Shown: piece after piece, positions 1 through 8,734 of the stretch
How the letters are laid out: every line of letters begins with the position of its first letter
Numbering within the stretch: position 1 is the stretch's first letter
Virus record (IMG/VR): IMGVR_UViG_3300042888_003244
Span: 1 to 62,635 of that record
DNA length: 62,635 nucleotides
Strand: one strand, 5' to 3'
Source of the DNA: a virus
Notes under the pieces: model-generated
What the model saw: the letters and a program-made list of their open reading frames with translations, nothing else
What the model was told of the DNA's origin: nothing
Databases searched by the model: none
Translations under genes and position numbers: made by a program

Positions 1-1386
1 ATAGTAAGTAAATTTTTCTTTTCTATCTGCTAGACCATTGTCACCACCATTAACCCATCTTGATATTTTGGTAACGATATCCATACCTGCTCCTTCGTTT
101 GCCTTTTTAGGAAAGTTTTTAACACCTTTTGGACCAGCAACACTCCAGAACCAAACAGAACAATCTGCTGCAAATTTTCCTTCTAGTAACTCAGGATTTG
201 CCACAACATCGTCTTTTATTCCTTTAGATTTTAAGTAAGTGTTGTATGATGTGTAGTTTGCTCTTCCTGTTATTTGTATATAACCTCTTCCTTTGTATCT
301 AACACCATCTCCTGTTTGTGTATTTCCTAAATCTTTTCTACCTTCATATGCCTTACCAGATGCAAACTCTCTCTTCCAAGCAAATTGTCCAGATTCGTGA
401 GCACATTGTGCAAGGAAGTGAGCTCTTTCAAGTGCACTCTTTATACCATAGTCTTTCATTGCTTTAATAACGTCTGCAGGTGGTGATTTGGATGGTTTTC
501 CAGGTTTGTACTTAACCATCTCTTTAGCTATTTCTGTTTTCTCTTCTGGTGTGATATTTGAATTTGTATCTTGTGATATTTGTTGGATATATGCATCAAA
601 AGTTACTTTTAGTTCTTCATCTCCTGCAAAAATTTCTTCTGAGAATTCTTCATCCATCTCTTCCGCTGGTGGTACTTCTAAAGGTTCTTCTTTGATTTCA
701 CCAACACCTACTATTGTCAATGTTCCTAGTTCGTTGTTTACTCCTATAAACTGATTGTCTTGTTCTATGTTGAAAGTGAATTCTCCTGCTAAACTGTCAC
801 CACTTGTTCCTGAAGTACCACCAGTTCCAGAAGTCCCGCTAGTACCAGAAGTCCCGCTAGTACCAGAAGTACCTGCTGGAGTTTCAGTGGTTGTTTTAGT
901 AACGTCACCACTAGTTCCTGATGTTCCACTAGTTCCTGATGTTCCTGATGTACCACTTGTACTTGAATCTGTAGAGTCTGGAGTAGAGTCGGAAGCATAA
1001 AAATCTATTTCTACTCCAAATAGATTTTTATATCTTTCTTTTATCATATCTCTTGCCGCAGTATCCGCTATGTATTCGTAGTAATTGTCTTTAGTTACTT
1101 CACTTCCCCATCCAGTAGTGTCACTAAAAGATATTTCTATTTTTTTTTCTGTAACCACTGCATTAGTTATAGGATTTGTAAATGGATTTATAAGACCTGT
1201 GGCTTCTGCACTTGCTTTCCAATATCCATTTCCATCTTTAGTCGAATTTGGAGCACCATCTTTCACTTTGGAAAAATCATATACACGAACTTTTATTTTC
1301 GCATAATCGGTTCCAGCAGGTATTGAAGTTACCCAGTTTGCATCGGTGGGTGTTTTATATTTTTTTACTGAATAAATATATTCCAT
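1..1386 (-). CDS. Tail-tip GH19 peptidoglycan hydrolase (3' end outside window)
   Basis: Probable virion-associated cell-wall hydrolase acting at the tail tip during entry. From ATG at 1386, which overlaps the stop of the upstream hub gene (TAATG), the minus-strand frame stays open to base 1, so the C-terminus is missing; about 460 residues are visible. Order: about 135 residues of unknown fold, a Thr-Ser-Gly repeat linker (about residues 139-197), an acidic stretch, then a GH19 chitinase/lysozyme-type domain with AHESG near residue 328 (candidate catalytic Glu), GRGYIQITGRANY and WVNGGDNGLADR. The overlap with the hub gene suggests translational coupling and a role like the lysozyme of T4 gp5. 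The domain is seen in the sequence; location in the virion is inferred from context. Confidence 0.8.
   Translation of the reverse strand, partial: MEYIYSVKKYKTPTDANWVTSIPAGTDYAKIKVRVYDFSKVKDGAPNSTKDGNGYWKASAEATGLINPFTNPITNAVVTEKKIEISFSDTTGWGSEVTKDNYYEYIADTAARDMIKERYKNLFGVEIDFYASDSTPDSTDSSTSGTSGTSGTSGTSGTSGDVTKTTTETPAGTSGTSGTSGTSGTSGTGGTSGTSGDSLAGEFTFNIEQDNQFIGVNNELGTLTIVGVGEIKEEPLEVPPAEEMDEEFSEEIFAGDEELKVTFDAYIQQISQDTNSNITPEEKTEIAKEMVKYKPGKPSKSPPADVIKAMKDYGIKSALERAHFLAQCAHESGQFAWKREFASGKAYEGRKDLGNTQTGDGVRYKGRGYIQITGRANYTSYNTYLKSKGIKDDVVANPELLEGKFAADCSVWFWSVAGPKGVKNFPKKANEGAGMDIVTKISRWVNGGDNGLADRKEKFTYY
795..970 (-). repeat. Thr-Ser-Gly coding repeat (linker)
   Basis: Minus-strand codons spell repeated TSG/GTSG units in two clusters separated by a short Thr-rich stretch. 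Part of it is an 18-bp tandem DNA repeat (unit includes gtaccagaagtcccgcta). It lies between the N-terminal region and the GH19 domain of the tail-tip hydrolase and is best read as a flexible linker that can expand or contract by slippage. Confidence 0.85.
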
Positions 1387-4300
1387 TATTTTTTCTGAGA
1401 TTTTTTAACTATGTTAAAGGTTGCCTTTAGTGTTTTTAATTCGTATGGGTTGTGATTGGTAACAGGATCTTTTGTCATAAGCCTTTGTCTCTCAACTTCC
1501 CACATACCGGTTCCGTTGTATGGTTTTCCTGCGTTTTCTCCATCATGGTTTATCTTCACATATAGTGGCACGTAGTATTTGACTTCTAAGGTATAGACAC
1601 CTGGTTTGAATCCGGTGGTCATGTCGTAGTATAGCGTGTTTTCTCCACCGACTGGAGTATATTCTTGGTCTGGTGCGACTAAAACACTGGCGGTTGGTGA
1701 ACCGTCACCAGGGTAAGCAAACCATCTGCTATATTCGTATTTTGGTGGTGTTCCTGCGAATCCGCCCTTTACTTGTGCAGTCGTTGATGTTGAATTATTT
1801 GTATCACCGAATTCTTTGACAACATTGCCGTCTGAGTCAAGTACTCTTATGGTACCCTTTGGTACGCTCCAAGCATCAAATCCCCATAACTTCTCACCAT
1901 TTTCTTTTAAATGTCCCCATTTTTCTTGTCCGTAGAATATTCTGTATTTTAATGATTCATAGATTTTAGGGTTTCCACTATCCAATATGTTGTAGCTATT
2001 GTTATTGGAGTATGGAGATATAACGACATCGTTTGTAAAAAAATCATTTATACCTTGGTCTGAGAGCTCAAAAACCGTCCAATTGAAAGGAGTCAATGCC
2101 TTTTGCCAATCTTCGCTAGGTTTGTATGTAGGGAAAGGTCTCTTGATTGCAATGAATAGAGATTTTGAGTCTTTTATATTGTCTTCTGCACTTATTAGAT
2201 TTCCTGAACTGGTTAGTTGTGCATGGTTGTTTGTTACGTCGGAAACTCTTGCCTGTGTATAGTCTCCGTCTATTCCGCCCCATGCAAGTTCTAGTTTTAC
2301 TTCATGTCGATAGACTCCGCTTGCGGTTGCAACAATTGTTTCTGGTACTGCATCCGCAACGGTAGATTGTGATACTCCGGTTATAGTATCTGGACTAGTA
2401 AGTGTTTGGTTTGGAATAGCAAATGGATCTTTCAATGATGTAACTACGTCAATACCATTCTCCGACAATTTATTTATCGTAAGTATATATTTTTTACCTG
2501 AAGAATCTTGAACGGTAAATATATCACCAACTTTGTATTTTTCGTTTGGTTTGTATGTTATAGTTGATGATGCACTTCCAACAATAGGATTTTCGTTTTT
2601 CTCTTCTTTCTTTTCTTTTGTTCCATTGTTTGTTCCTTCTTTGATTTCTGCAGGATCTTTACCCATTTCTTTTCTGGCTAATGTTATTTCTTGACTAAGA
2701 ACACCATTTAAGAATGTGTATTTAATGCTTGCAATCATCCATTCACCTGAATATCTCCATTGTACCGTTTCTGGAGCAGCGACGGTTGCGGCATCTTTCA
2801 TCAAGAAAACCTGTATCTTTTGAAATCTGTATAGGTTGAAGTTAGGATTTGGAAGACTGATATCCATCTGGTTCTTCATCATGTTATCAAGGTTTATCTT
2901 GTTTTGAGTAACTGCATAATTGTGATTTTTGTGTACATTGTCAGTATCAATCTTACCATGATATTTTGTAACATAGTTATTGTCAAACGATTCTTTATCA
3001 CCTTCACTACCTTTTAATATGTGACTTTTTGAACCATCACTGGTAGTAGAATCAACATCAAAAACCAAAAACATTTTTTTTACAGTGTCATAGAATTTAG
3101 TTCTTGTTCTATATCCTTGCTCCATACTAATCTTTGTAGATTCGTTTCTTTCTGCCTTTTTTGAAAAGTACATACTACTGGTTTGTTGTCCTTTTTCAGA
3201 AGTTAGTTTTAGACTTTTGATTTTATCCGCGTCCTTTTCACCTGGTTTGTCTATACCACCGGTGTCTATTCCAACATCGTTTGTTATGTCTCTTTTCATT
3301 TCTTTCTCTATATCAACATAGTTAAAACAATAGTAGAAATCTATATAACCTGCCATAAAAGATTCTTCTGATATATAAGAATGTTTTATTATATCCTCCA
3401 TGAATTTGTACTCTTTATCACCTACATTTCTCCAAGGCATAGTGTCTGTGGTGTTTTCTATATTAGAGTTGAATCCAATCTTTAAATCTTTACATATCTC
3501 TCTAAGAACTTCAAATGAAGTTCCTCTTCTTACTTTAAATTTGTTTCTATAAAGGTCTGAAACATCTAATGTTCCTGATAAACTATATTGTCCTGCCTCC
3601 ATTCTTCCAAATTCTTCTATTTTGAATATAAGATGTATATATTTAAGGTTAACTGATCTAGAGTTTAGAAAAATATCAAATTTAGTGTCATCACGAGGTG
3701 GTTGTTTTGAAATCATACCATTTGTGTCTCTAAACAATATATCTACCTTTGGAATCATTCCTTCGTGGTATAAAGAGAATGATATTATATCCCTATCGTT
3801 TATCTGTGAACCACCAATGCTTAAGAACGGAGTAAGACCTATAGTAGTAGCAACTTGTTGCGAACCACCTTTGTCTGTACCCTGTCTTTCGAATTCCATT
3901 GGTTTAACTTCTATAGTTGGTCTGTCTATTTGAGTTATTATTGGTCTTGTTCCTGATGCATTTGATTCTGTGACACCTTTACTTTCCTGTGGTATGACTG
4001 TTGGTTCTGGAAGAACTTTAAATTTAATTTCTGTTGGTTCAACATCAGGAGAAGTACTACCAACCGTTACTACATAGTCACCAGGTTGGTCAAATTGTAT
4101 TCCACTAAAATCTGCTTTCCCACCTGATATTTCTACTTCAGTAACACCTATTATAACTCCAGGTCCACTCTTTACTTTAAGAGTAAACTTTCCTACAGTC
4201 ATTACTGGATTTGTTGTTGGTTTTCCACTTGGACTTCCATTGTCTACACCAGATGCAGACATTCCTGCAGGGTCCGGTGATTCTGGAAATGGATATCCTG

Positions 4301-5198
4301 TTATTTCTATCTTTGTGTCTTTAGGAATAATAGTTACGCCATATCTCTCAAGCCATTTTCCATTTGCATCGTAAAAGTAGTCGGATGCCAAAAAATAAAT
4401 CTGTTTATTGGTTTCTTCGAATACAAAACCGGAGCTATTTTTTATGCTTTCTATAAGCTTTTCTCCTTTAAGTATATCAAATGTTATTTCTATAGGTACG
4501 GTTGCTGTAGACCAGGCCGAAGCCGAAATATATTTACCGGTATAAACCTCTTCTACCACGGGCTCATCGCCGTCTATAGTCAAAGACATTTTATTTTCCG
4601 GCCTGTTTCCTATATCATTGTATATCTTAGTCGTATCTTCTTTAGATATTTCTTTAGCATCTGATCTTTTTGCGGCATCTACCCATATAGGATCTTTTCT
4701 TCTACCATAGACAATATTTTTATAAGAATTTTCTAAATAGCTTTTTGCTAGGTTTATAAAGTCGTCCAATGAATATTGTGCAGTGATTTCACCATATTCG
4801 ACTCGTTTGAGTGAAGTTCCTAAATCATCACGGAATCTTTTTATACCATCTTTGGTTTCTATATCGTTCCAGGGATCATATAAATCACTTCCGTCTTTAG
4901 GATTTTTTTCGGGAAAATCATATAGGTTTGAAAATGCGTAGTAATTATTGACAAATGGGTAATATGTATTTCCGGTAGGATCCTTATCATAGTTCTTACC
5001 CGCAAGCTGTTGTGCGGAAGCTAAATCTCCCTTACTCATCGCTTCTATATCTACGATCCAAATTACACCGTTAACAGTTTCTTCGCCTGGATATTTAGTT
5101 GGCTTAGTAATAGAAAACTTATAGCTTTTACTATAGGCAGCATCTATGAATCCGTTTGTGGTACATGGTATATATGTATCTGTAGGTTTATAAGCCAT
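1386..5198 (-). CDS. Baseplate hub protein (gp27/gpD-like), 1270 aa
   Basis: Large virion protein, probably the baseplate hub at the tail tip. Roughly residues 445-840 carry a hub-type region: a start like FLSIGGSQINDRDIISF, a block with RRGTSFEVLREICKDL typical of hub/VgrG-gpD domains, and an end near EITLARKEMG. Before it (about 330-400) lies a beta-rich, Ig-like stretch with PGDYVVTVG. The C-terminal 400 residues, beginning near a LysM-like YKVGDIFTV segment and HEVKLELAWGG, are of unknown function. At 1270 residues it is about three times the length of T4 gp27 (391). It overlaps the GH19 hydrolase gene downstream, which supports a hub-plus-lysozyme pair. ATG at 5198 follows an exact TTTAATATATA motif by about 24 bases. 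Hub identity is inferred from pattern and context. Confidence 0.6.
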   Translation of the reverse strand: MAYKPTDTYIPCTTNGFIDAAYSKSYKFSITKPTKYPGEETVNGVIWIVDIEAMSKGDLASAQQLAGKNYDKDPTGNTYYPFVNNYYAFSNLYDFPEKNPKDGSDLYDPWNDIETKDGIKRFRDDLGTSLKRVEYGEITAQYSLDDFINLAKSYLENSYKNIVYGRRKDPIWVDAAKRSDAKEISKEDTTKIYNDIGNRPENKMSLTIDGDEPVVEEVYTGKYISASAWSTATVPIEITFDILKGEKLIESIKNSSGFVFEETNKQIYFLASDYFYDANGKWLERYGVTIIPKDTKIEITGYPFPESPDPAGMSASGVDNGSPSGKPTTNPVMTVGKFTLKVKSGPGVIIGVTEVEISGGKADFSGIQFDQPGDYVVTVGSTSPDVEPTEIKFKVLPEPTVIPQESKGVTESNASGTRPIITQIDRPTIEVKPMEFERQGTDKGGSQQVATTIGLTPFLSIGGSQINDRDIISFSLYHEGMIPKVDILFRDTNGMISKQPPRDDTKFDIFLNSRSVNLKYIHLIFKIEEFGRMEAGQYSLSGTLDVSDLYRNKFKVRRGTSFEVLREICKDLKIGFNSNIENTTDTMPWRNVGDKEYKFMEDIIKHSYISEESFMAGYIDFYYCFNYVDIEKEMKRDITNDVGIDTGGIDKPGEKDADKIKSLKLTSEKGQQTSSMYFSKKAERNESTKISMEQGYRTRTKFYDTVKKMFLVFDVDSTTSDGSKSHILKGSEGDKESFDNNYVTKYHGKIDTDNVHKNHNYAVTQNKINLDNMMKNQMDISLPNPNFNLYRFQKIQVFLMKDAATVAAPETVQWRYSGEWMIASIKYTFLNGVLSQEITLARKEMGKDPAEIKEGTNNGTKEKKEEKNENPIVGSASSTITYKPNEKYKVGDIFTVQDSSGKKYILTINKLSENGIDVVTSLKDPFAIPNQTLTSPDTITGVSQSTVADAVPETIVATASGVYRHEVKLELAWGGIDGDYTQARVSDVTNNHAQLTSSGNLISAEDNIKDSKSLFIAIKRPFPTYKPSEDWQKALTPFNWTVFELSDQGINDFFTNDVVISPYSNNNSYNILDSGNPKIYESLKYRIFYGQEKWGHLKENGEKLWGFDAWSVPKGTIRVLDSDGNVVKEFGDTNNSTSTTAQVKGGFAGTPPKYEYSRWFAYPGDGSPTASVLVAPDQEYTPVGGENTLYYDMTTGFKPGVYTLEVKYYVPLYVKINHDGENAGKPYNGTGMWEVERQRLMTKDPVTNHNPYELKTLKATFNIVKKSQKK

Positions 5199-5221
5199 TT
5201 GATATTTTTGTTTTTGTTCTT

Positions 5222-5232
5222 TATATATTAAA
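5222..5232 (-). promoter_or_regulatory. Late-type promoter motif TTTAATATATA for the hub operon
   Basis: Exact minus-strand copy of the recurring 11-mer, 24 bases upstream of the hub start codon. It also directly follows the end of the small gene at 5235-5423. Confidence 0.6.
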
Positions 5233-5234
5233 AA

Positions 5235-5423
5235 CTATCGGTCTGAGAGAAGAATGTCGAGCTTTATTTCTCTAATGGATTCGACGACTTCTTTCTCCAA
5301 AGACTCTCTTATTATTCCTTGAGCTATTAGGTTCATTATATTCACACAGGATAAGTCAACCTCTATTCCTTTGTAGAAAACCTGCCCAGAATCTTCAATC
5401 TTCAGGTCTTTCATCCATATCAT
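5235..5423 (-). CDS. Hypothetical protein, 62 aa
   Basis: Small unrecognised protein. Its ATG overlaps the stop of the UvsW-like helicase gene (ATGA), so the two are probably translated together. The sequence is mixed-charge with the segment SLEKEVVESIREIKLDIL, likely helical; there is no membrane segment or cysteine pair. In T4 a small gene (uvsW.1) also follows uvsW, but I see no clear sequence basis for equating the two. Confidence 0.6.
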   Translation of the reverse strand: MIWMKDLKIEDSGQVFYKGIEVDLSCVNIMNLIAQGIIRESLEKEVVESIREIKLDILLSDR

Positions 5424-7027
5424 AGGTTAATCTTTAACATTTTATAAGGATACTTTCTTTTTATGTAAAAAGATTCTCTTTCTTTGTAGTGTCTGAAAAG
5501 TGCGTTATTCATATCGTTTGCATCAAAGATGTCGACTAAGTCAAATATGTTTACTTTGTCTTTGTCTGAATGAAGTCTCAATCCCCTTCCAATTGATTGT
5601 ATAATAATCTGTTCTGATTTGAAAGAGTCTGCAAATATAACGTTGAAGATTGCGTTAATAGATACACCTGTTGAAAGAGTTCCAAACGAAGCGACTAGAA
5701 CCCTAACTTTTCCGTCAGTTACTTCCATTTGTTTCTTTATTTCCTCTCTTTTTCTTCCACTTACTTCACCATCAATGTAGAAAAACTCTTTATCATCGAT
5801 TTCTCTTTTGAGTTTGTCAAAGATCCTTTGTCCATTCTCTATCGTATGAAAAAGTAAAAGTGTATTATTAGTACATTTTTGTACAAGTGTTCTTATAAAG
5901 TCTAATCTTTTGTCTGATTGGTGTATGAAAGTCTTCTCAAAATCAAATGCTGCCTTTCCATCTCCACTTTTTCTAACAAGTTTTAGTCTTTCGTTGAACT
6001 CTAAATGATTGTGATTCATCACAACAACTCTTATCTCCATCGGTGTTATGATACCTTTCTTTTTTAACTCATCTGCACTAACTTCTGTTATTTTTGGACC
6101 CAGAACTGATTGAATAGTAAGTATCTCACACGACTCATCCAATGGAAAAGTACCAGATACACCAAATCTACAATAAGCATGACCAAATGTGTATTCTAAT
6201 ATCTTAGTGATTGTCTTTGCTTTTGCACCATGTGCTTCATCTGTTGCAACCGTGTGGAATTTTTCAAAGAATTCTTTAGGCCATTTCTCTAAAGATTGGT
6301 ATGTTCCAATATAAACATTAGGATTTTCTGTTCCTGAGAACTTTCTTGGTCTGTCTGACATTACTTCCTCAACTCTTACGGTACATGGCAAATGTCCGGT
6401 TGAAAGAACGGTGGTATTTTTATCTCTCATTTCTAAAAGATTGTTTATACCATAGTTATATTCTACTATGTTGTCATAGAATTGTGTTACTAAAGTTATC
6501 GAAGGTACTATGATAAGAAACTTTGCATCTTCTTCGATGTTTTTAAGTGTGTAAAACATCACTATAGATATGATAAGTGATTTACCACCTGATGTAGCAA
6601 CTTCTGCCATACAATATCTGTTCTTTAGTATCTTATATGCTGCCTCTATTTGGTGTTCATATGGCATGAACGGAACCCATTCTCCTTCTTTTGTTCTTAC
6701 TTTGTGTGTTTTGAAAAAATCTTTACAGAAATCTTGTACCTTTTCTAAAGTAACATCTCTGTTTATAGGGAAGTCTAGTTTGTTTTCTAACTGAAAAGGC
6801 ATTTCAATCTCTTTACATCCTCTCATAGCTTCTTTCCATAGACCTAAGCTTATTCTACCATTTTTGAAGAACGTCATGTTTCCATCCCAGACTCCTATTT
6901 TAACCATAGGGTGGAACTTCCAGCCTTTAACCTTTCTTGTAAGCCAAAGTTGCATTTGGTGGTATTCGATTCTTGTCGCTTCTGATACTACTATTTCTTC
7001 TGTCTCTTTATCATATCTAAATTTCAT
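5420..7027 (-). CDS. uvsW: UvsW-like DNA/RNA helicase
   Basis: Superfamily 2 helicase; the T4 homologue unwinds branched recombination intermediates and R-loops and helps switch off origin replication. 535 residues (T4 UvsW is about 503). Seen: an N-terminal domain of about 115 residues, a Q-like motif at EHQIEAA, Walker A TSGGKS (about 145-150), DEAH (263-266), motif III SGT (291-293), and a C-terminal helicase half with VLVASFGTLSTGVSI and the motif VI QSIGRGLRL. All key residues are present. ATG at 7027 is preceded by an exact TTTAATATATA motif at 7056-7066. It overlaps a 62-residue gene downstream and lies upstream of the baseplate hub, so replication and tail genes are interleaved here. 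Confidence 0.9.
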   Translation of the reverse strand: MKFRYDKETEEIVVSEATRIEYHQMQLWLTRKVKGWKFHPMVKIGVWDGNMTFFKNGRISLGLWKEAMRGCKEIEMPFQLENKLDFPINRDVTLEKVQDFCKDFFKTHKVRTKEGEWVPFMPYEHQIEAAYKILKNRYCMAEVATSGGKSLIISIVMFYTLKNIEEDAKFLIIVPSITLVTQFYDNIVEYNYGINNLLEMRDKNTTVLSTGHLPCTVRVEEVMSDRPRKFSGTENPNVYIGTYQSLEKWPKEFFEKFHTVATDEAHGAKAKTITKILEYTFGHAYCRFGVSGTFPLDESCEILTIQSVLGPKITEVSADELKKKGIITPMEIRVVVMNHNHLEFNERLKLVRKSGDGKAAFDFEKTFIHQSDKRLDFIRTLVQKCTNNTLLLFHTIENGQRIFDKLKREIDDKEFFYIDGEVSGRKREEIKKQMEVTDGKVRVLVASFGTLSTGVSINAIFNVIFADSFKSEQIIIQSIGRGLRLHSDKDKVNIFDLVDIFDANDMNNALFRHYKERESFYIKRKYPYKMLKINL

Positions 7028-7055
7028 TTAAAAGTGAATATTTTTTCTTTCATGT

Positions 7056-7066
7056 TATATATTAAA
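7056..7066 (-). promoter_or_regulatory. Late-type promoter motif TTTAATATATA for uvsW
   Basis: Exact minus-strand copy of the recurring 11-mer, 28 bases upstream of the uvsW start codon. Confidence 0.6.
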
Positions 7067-7170
7067 AATCATTGATTGTTTAAAAACCCTTGTTTTTATT
7101 ATTTTTTTGACGTTTTTAGTGGAGGGAAGAAAGTTTTGCTGATATATACTAAAAAATAAAAAGTAAAAGC

Positions 7171-7530
7171 ATGAAAAAGTTGATATCATTCTTTAAGAAT
7201 CTTTTCGCTAAAGAAGAAGCGGTTGTTGAAGTTGCTCACAAAGTTGAGGAAGTTAAAGCAGAAGCAGTTCACGTAGTTGAAGAAGTTAAAGAAGTTGTTG
7301 AGAAGGTAAAAGAAATCGTAAAAGAAGCGCCTACTAAACAAATCGAAGAAAGATTGGCTGAAGTAGCTACAGAGAAAAAAGAAGAGCCAAAGGTTACTGC
7401 AAAAGAAATCAAGGCTAAAGTAAGAAGACCTGCTGCACCTAAAGCAGTTGTTGAAGCTACTGAAGTTGAAGCTACTGAAGTTAAAAGAAAACCAACCAGA
7501 AGAAAGCCTAAGGCTAAGAAAGCTGAATAA
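7171..7530 (+). CDS. Lys/Ala/Glu-rich histone H1-like protein
   Basis: 119 residues of low complexity. A short amphipathic start (MKKLISFFKNLFAKEE) is followed by heptad-like Val/Glu/Lys repeats (about 18-60) that should form a helix or coiled coil, and a strongly basic Pro/Ala/Lys tail ending in RRKPKAKKAE. The tail resembles bacterial H1-like DNA-binding tails, so DNA compaction or nucleoid association is plausible but not shown. The N-terminus is also loosely like the leader shared by the candidate packaged proteins. It is a single-gene plus-strand block with a ATATATAC-containing upstream region and a hairpin terminator directly after it. Confidence 0.75.
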   Translation: MKKLISFFKNLFAKEEAVVEVAHKVEEVKAEAVHVVEEVKEVVEKVKEIVKEAPTKQIEERLAEVATEKKEEPKVTAKEIKAKVRRPAAPKAVVEATEVEATEVKRKPTRRKPKAKKAE

Positions 7531-7547
7531 TTTTCTTTTAGAAATTT

Positions 7548-7577
7548 AAAAAGCCACTCAAATTGAGTGGCTTTTTT
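7548..7577. terminator. Bidirectional hairpin terminator
   Basis: AAAAAGCCACTCA / TGAGTGGCTTTTTT with a short loop, lying between convergent genes ending at 7530 and 7591. A-run on one side and T-run on the other make it usable in both directions. Confidence 0.85.
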
Positions 7578-7590
7578 AGTGTTAGTATTT

Positions 7591-8244
7591 TTAGAAAGGC
7601 AGGTCGTGATTTTCTAAGTGTGTTTCTGGGTTGTAAATGTATAAAAATATTCTATCAATCTTATTAGGACTTTCTATACCATTTAGTTCAAACCAAGAAT
7701 CTATGTTTGGTTTTGCTCCTTTGTAAAGAGTTTTTGGTAGCTTGCGGTCTCTTGAAAAACCATCGGAAGATATTGCTTCAAATATAAAGTGAAAATCTGT
7801 ATTATCAATCATTTCAAGCTTTGAGAAAGCATCCTTTATATCTTCTTTGACTTCTTCGATACTTTTATGTCTGAGTCCTTTCATCTTTATAATAAACTCG
7901 CCGTTATTGTCGTTTGAATCTTCGTGTAGCTCATCCGTGTTGTCTATTAAGTCTCTTATACAATCTTTTATTGCATCCTCATCTGAGTCTATTCTAAACA
8001 TTTTGAAGAAGTCTTCAAACGAATCTTCGTTTTTTACATTTCTCTGCCAATGGATCATGGAATCCGTGTTCATGCAAGAGATTAGATCCTTTAATCTTTT
8101 TCTAGTGTTAGAGGTGTATTTCTCGGATTGTAAAAGCTCTATAAGAGGTTTTACCTTTTCCCAATCTTCTGCAGATACCGTAGCATGTGGTATAAGTTCT
8201 TTATCCACATTAGATTCTGTTATTAGTTTTGAGAACTTTTTCAT
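7591..8244 (-). CDS. Hypothetical protein with capsid-targeting-like leader, 217 aa
   Basis: Unrecognised, mostly alpha-helical acidic protein. It begins MKKFSKLITES, which fits the leader shared by many genes here and resembles the T4 capsid-targeting sequence, with a possible cleavage after I-T-E. I chose ATG at 8244 over the in-frame ATG at 8250 because the latter overlaps the promoter motif (8250-8260) and the leader pattern starts at 8244. Acidic stretches (for example DNTDELHEDSNDNNGE) lie near the middle. It is the last gene of the block containing clpP, separated from it by a hairpin and its own promoter motif. Function unknown; packaging into the head is inference. Confidence 0.7.
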   Translation of the reverse strand: MKKFSKLITESNVDKELIPHATVSAEDWEKVKPLIELLQSEKYTSNTRKRLKDLISCMNTDSMIHWQRNVKNEDSFEDFFKMFRIDSDEDAIKDCIRDLIDNTDELHEDSNDNNGEFIIKMKGLRHKSIEEVKEDIKDAFSKLEMIDNTDFHFIFEAISSDGFSRDRKLPKTLYKGAKPNIDSWFELNGIESPNKIDRIFLYIYNPETHLENHDLPF

Positions 8245-8249
8245 AAACA

Positions 8250-8260
8250 TATATATTAAA
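8250..8260 (-). promoter_or_regulatory. Promoter motif TTTAATATATA almost on the start codon
   Basis: Exact minus-strand copy of the 11-mer ending only five bases before the ATG at 8244. If transcription starts six to eight bases after the motif, the mRNA would be leaderless or nearly so. Confidence 0.55.
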
Positions 8261-8262
8261 TC

Positions 8263-8292
8263 AAAAAAGCCTCATTTTATTGAGGCTTGTTT
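8263..8292 (-). terminator. Hairpin terminator followed at once by a promoter
   Basis: AAGCCTCA / TGAGGCTT stem with the T-run on the minus strand. It covers the stop codon region of the gene at 8277-8729 and is followed within a few bases by the next promoter motif (8250-8260). Confidence 0.75.
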
Positions 8293-8729
8293 ATTATTTC
8301 TAGTACTTCGTCTATCTTTTTGTTTCTTTCTTCTCGTATTCTTCTCTGTTCATCGAAAACATTGGCATACCTGAAACTTATAGATCCGTCGTTTTCTTTT
8401 AGTATGTCGTAGAAGTAGGTTATACTCGATTCGATAGATTCGGATCTAAGTATGTAGCCAATACAGGTTTCTAAATCTTGAAACTTCAATGTTTGTGTCG
8501 ACACCGATTTTTGAATTAGTTTGTTGTTTACTACTTCACTAAATTGAAATGTCGGTGATTGTGATATGTAGTCTATTCTTTCATGTACTTGTTCAAAGAA
8601 GTATTCCAATTCTTGATCAGAAAGAATACTGACATCAAAAGAGAACTTCATTCTCAAAGAATTTTTAGACTTTACGTCTTTTATCAGTTCTTTAATCTTA
8701 TCATCTTTTGATAGTTGTGTAAGATTCAT
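8277..8729 (-). CDS. Hypothetical protein, 150 aa
   Basis: Unrecognised protein rich in Ile, Ser, Glu and Lys, predicted mixed helix and strand, with no membrane segment. Its ATG lies five bases after the clpP stop, so it is cotranscribed with clpP, and its stop codon lies inside a hairpin terminator. The C-terminal stretch RRIREERNKKIDEVLEIINK looks helical. Position next to clpP could suggest an adaptor or substrate role, but nothing in the sequence demonstrates this. Confidence 0.7.
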   Translation of the reverse strand: MNLTQLSKDDKIKELIKDVKSKNSLRMKFSFDVSILSDQELEYFFEQVHERIDYISQSPTFQFSEVVNNKLIQKSVSTQTLKFQDLETCIGYILRSESIESSITYFYDILKENDGSISFRYANVFDEQRRIREERNKKIDEVLEIINKPQ

Positions 8730-8734
8730 TCATA

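Noticed and set aside
755-1000. Plus-strand frame with VPEVPLVPEVP collagen-like repeats
   Set aside because: It is the antisense of the Thr-Ser-Gly linker of the tail-tip hydrolase; the minus frame has the GH19 domain and stays open across the region.
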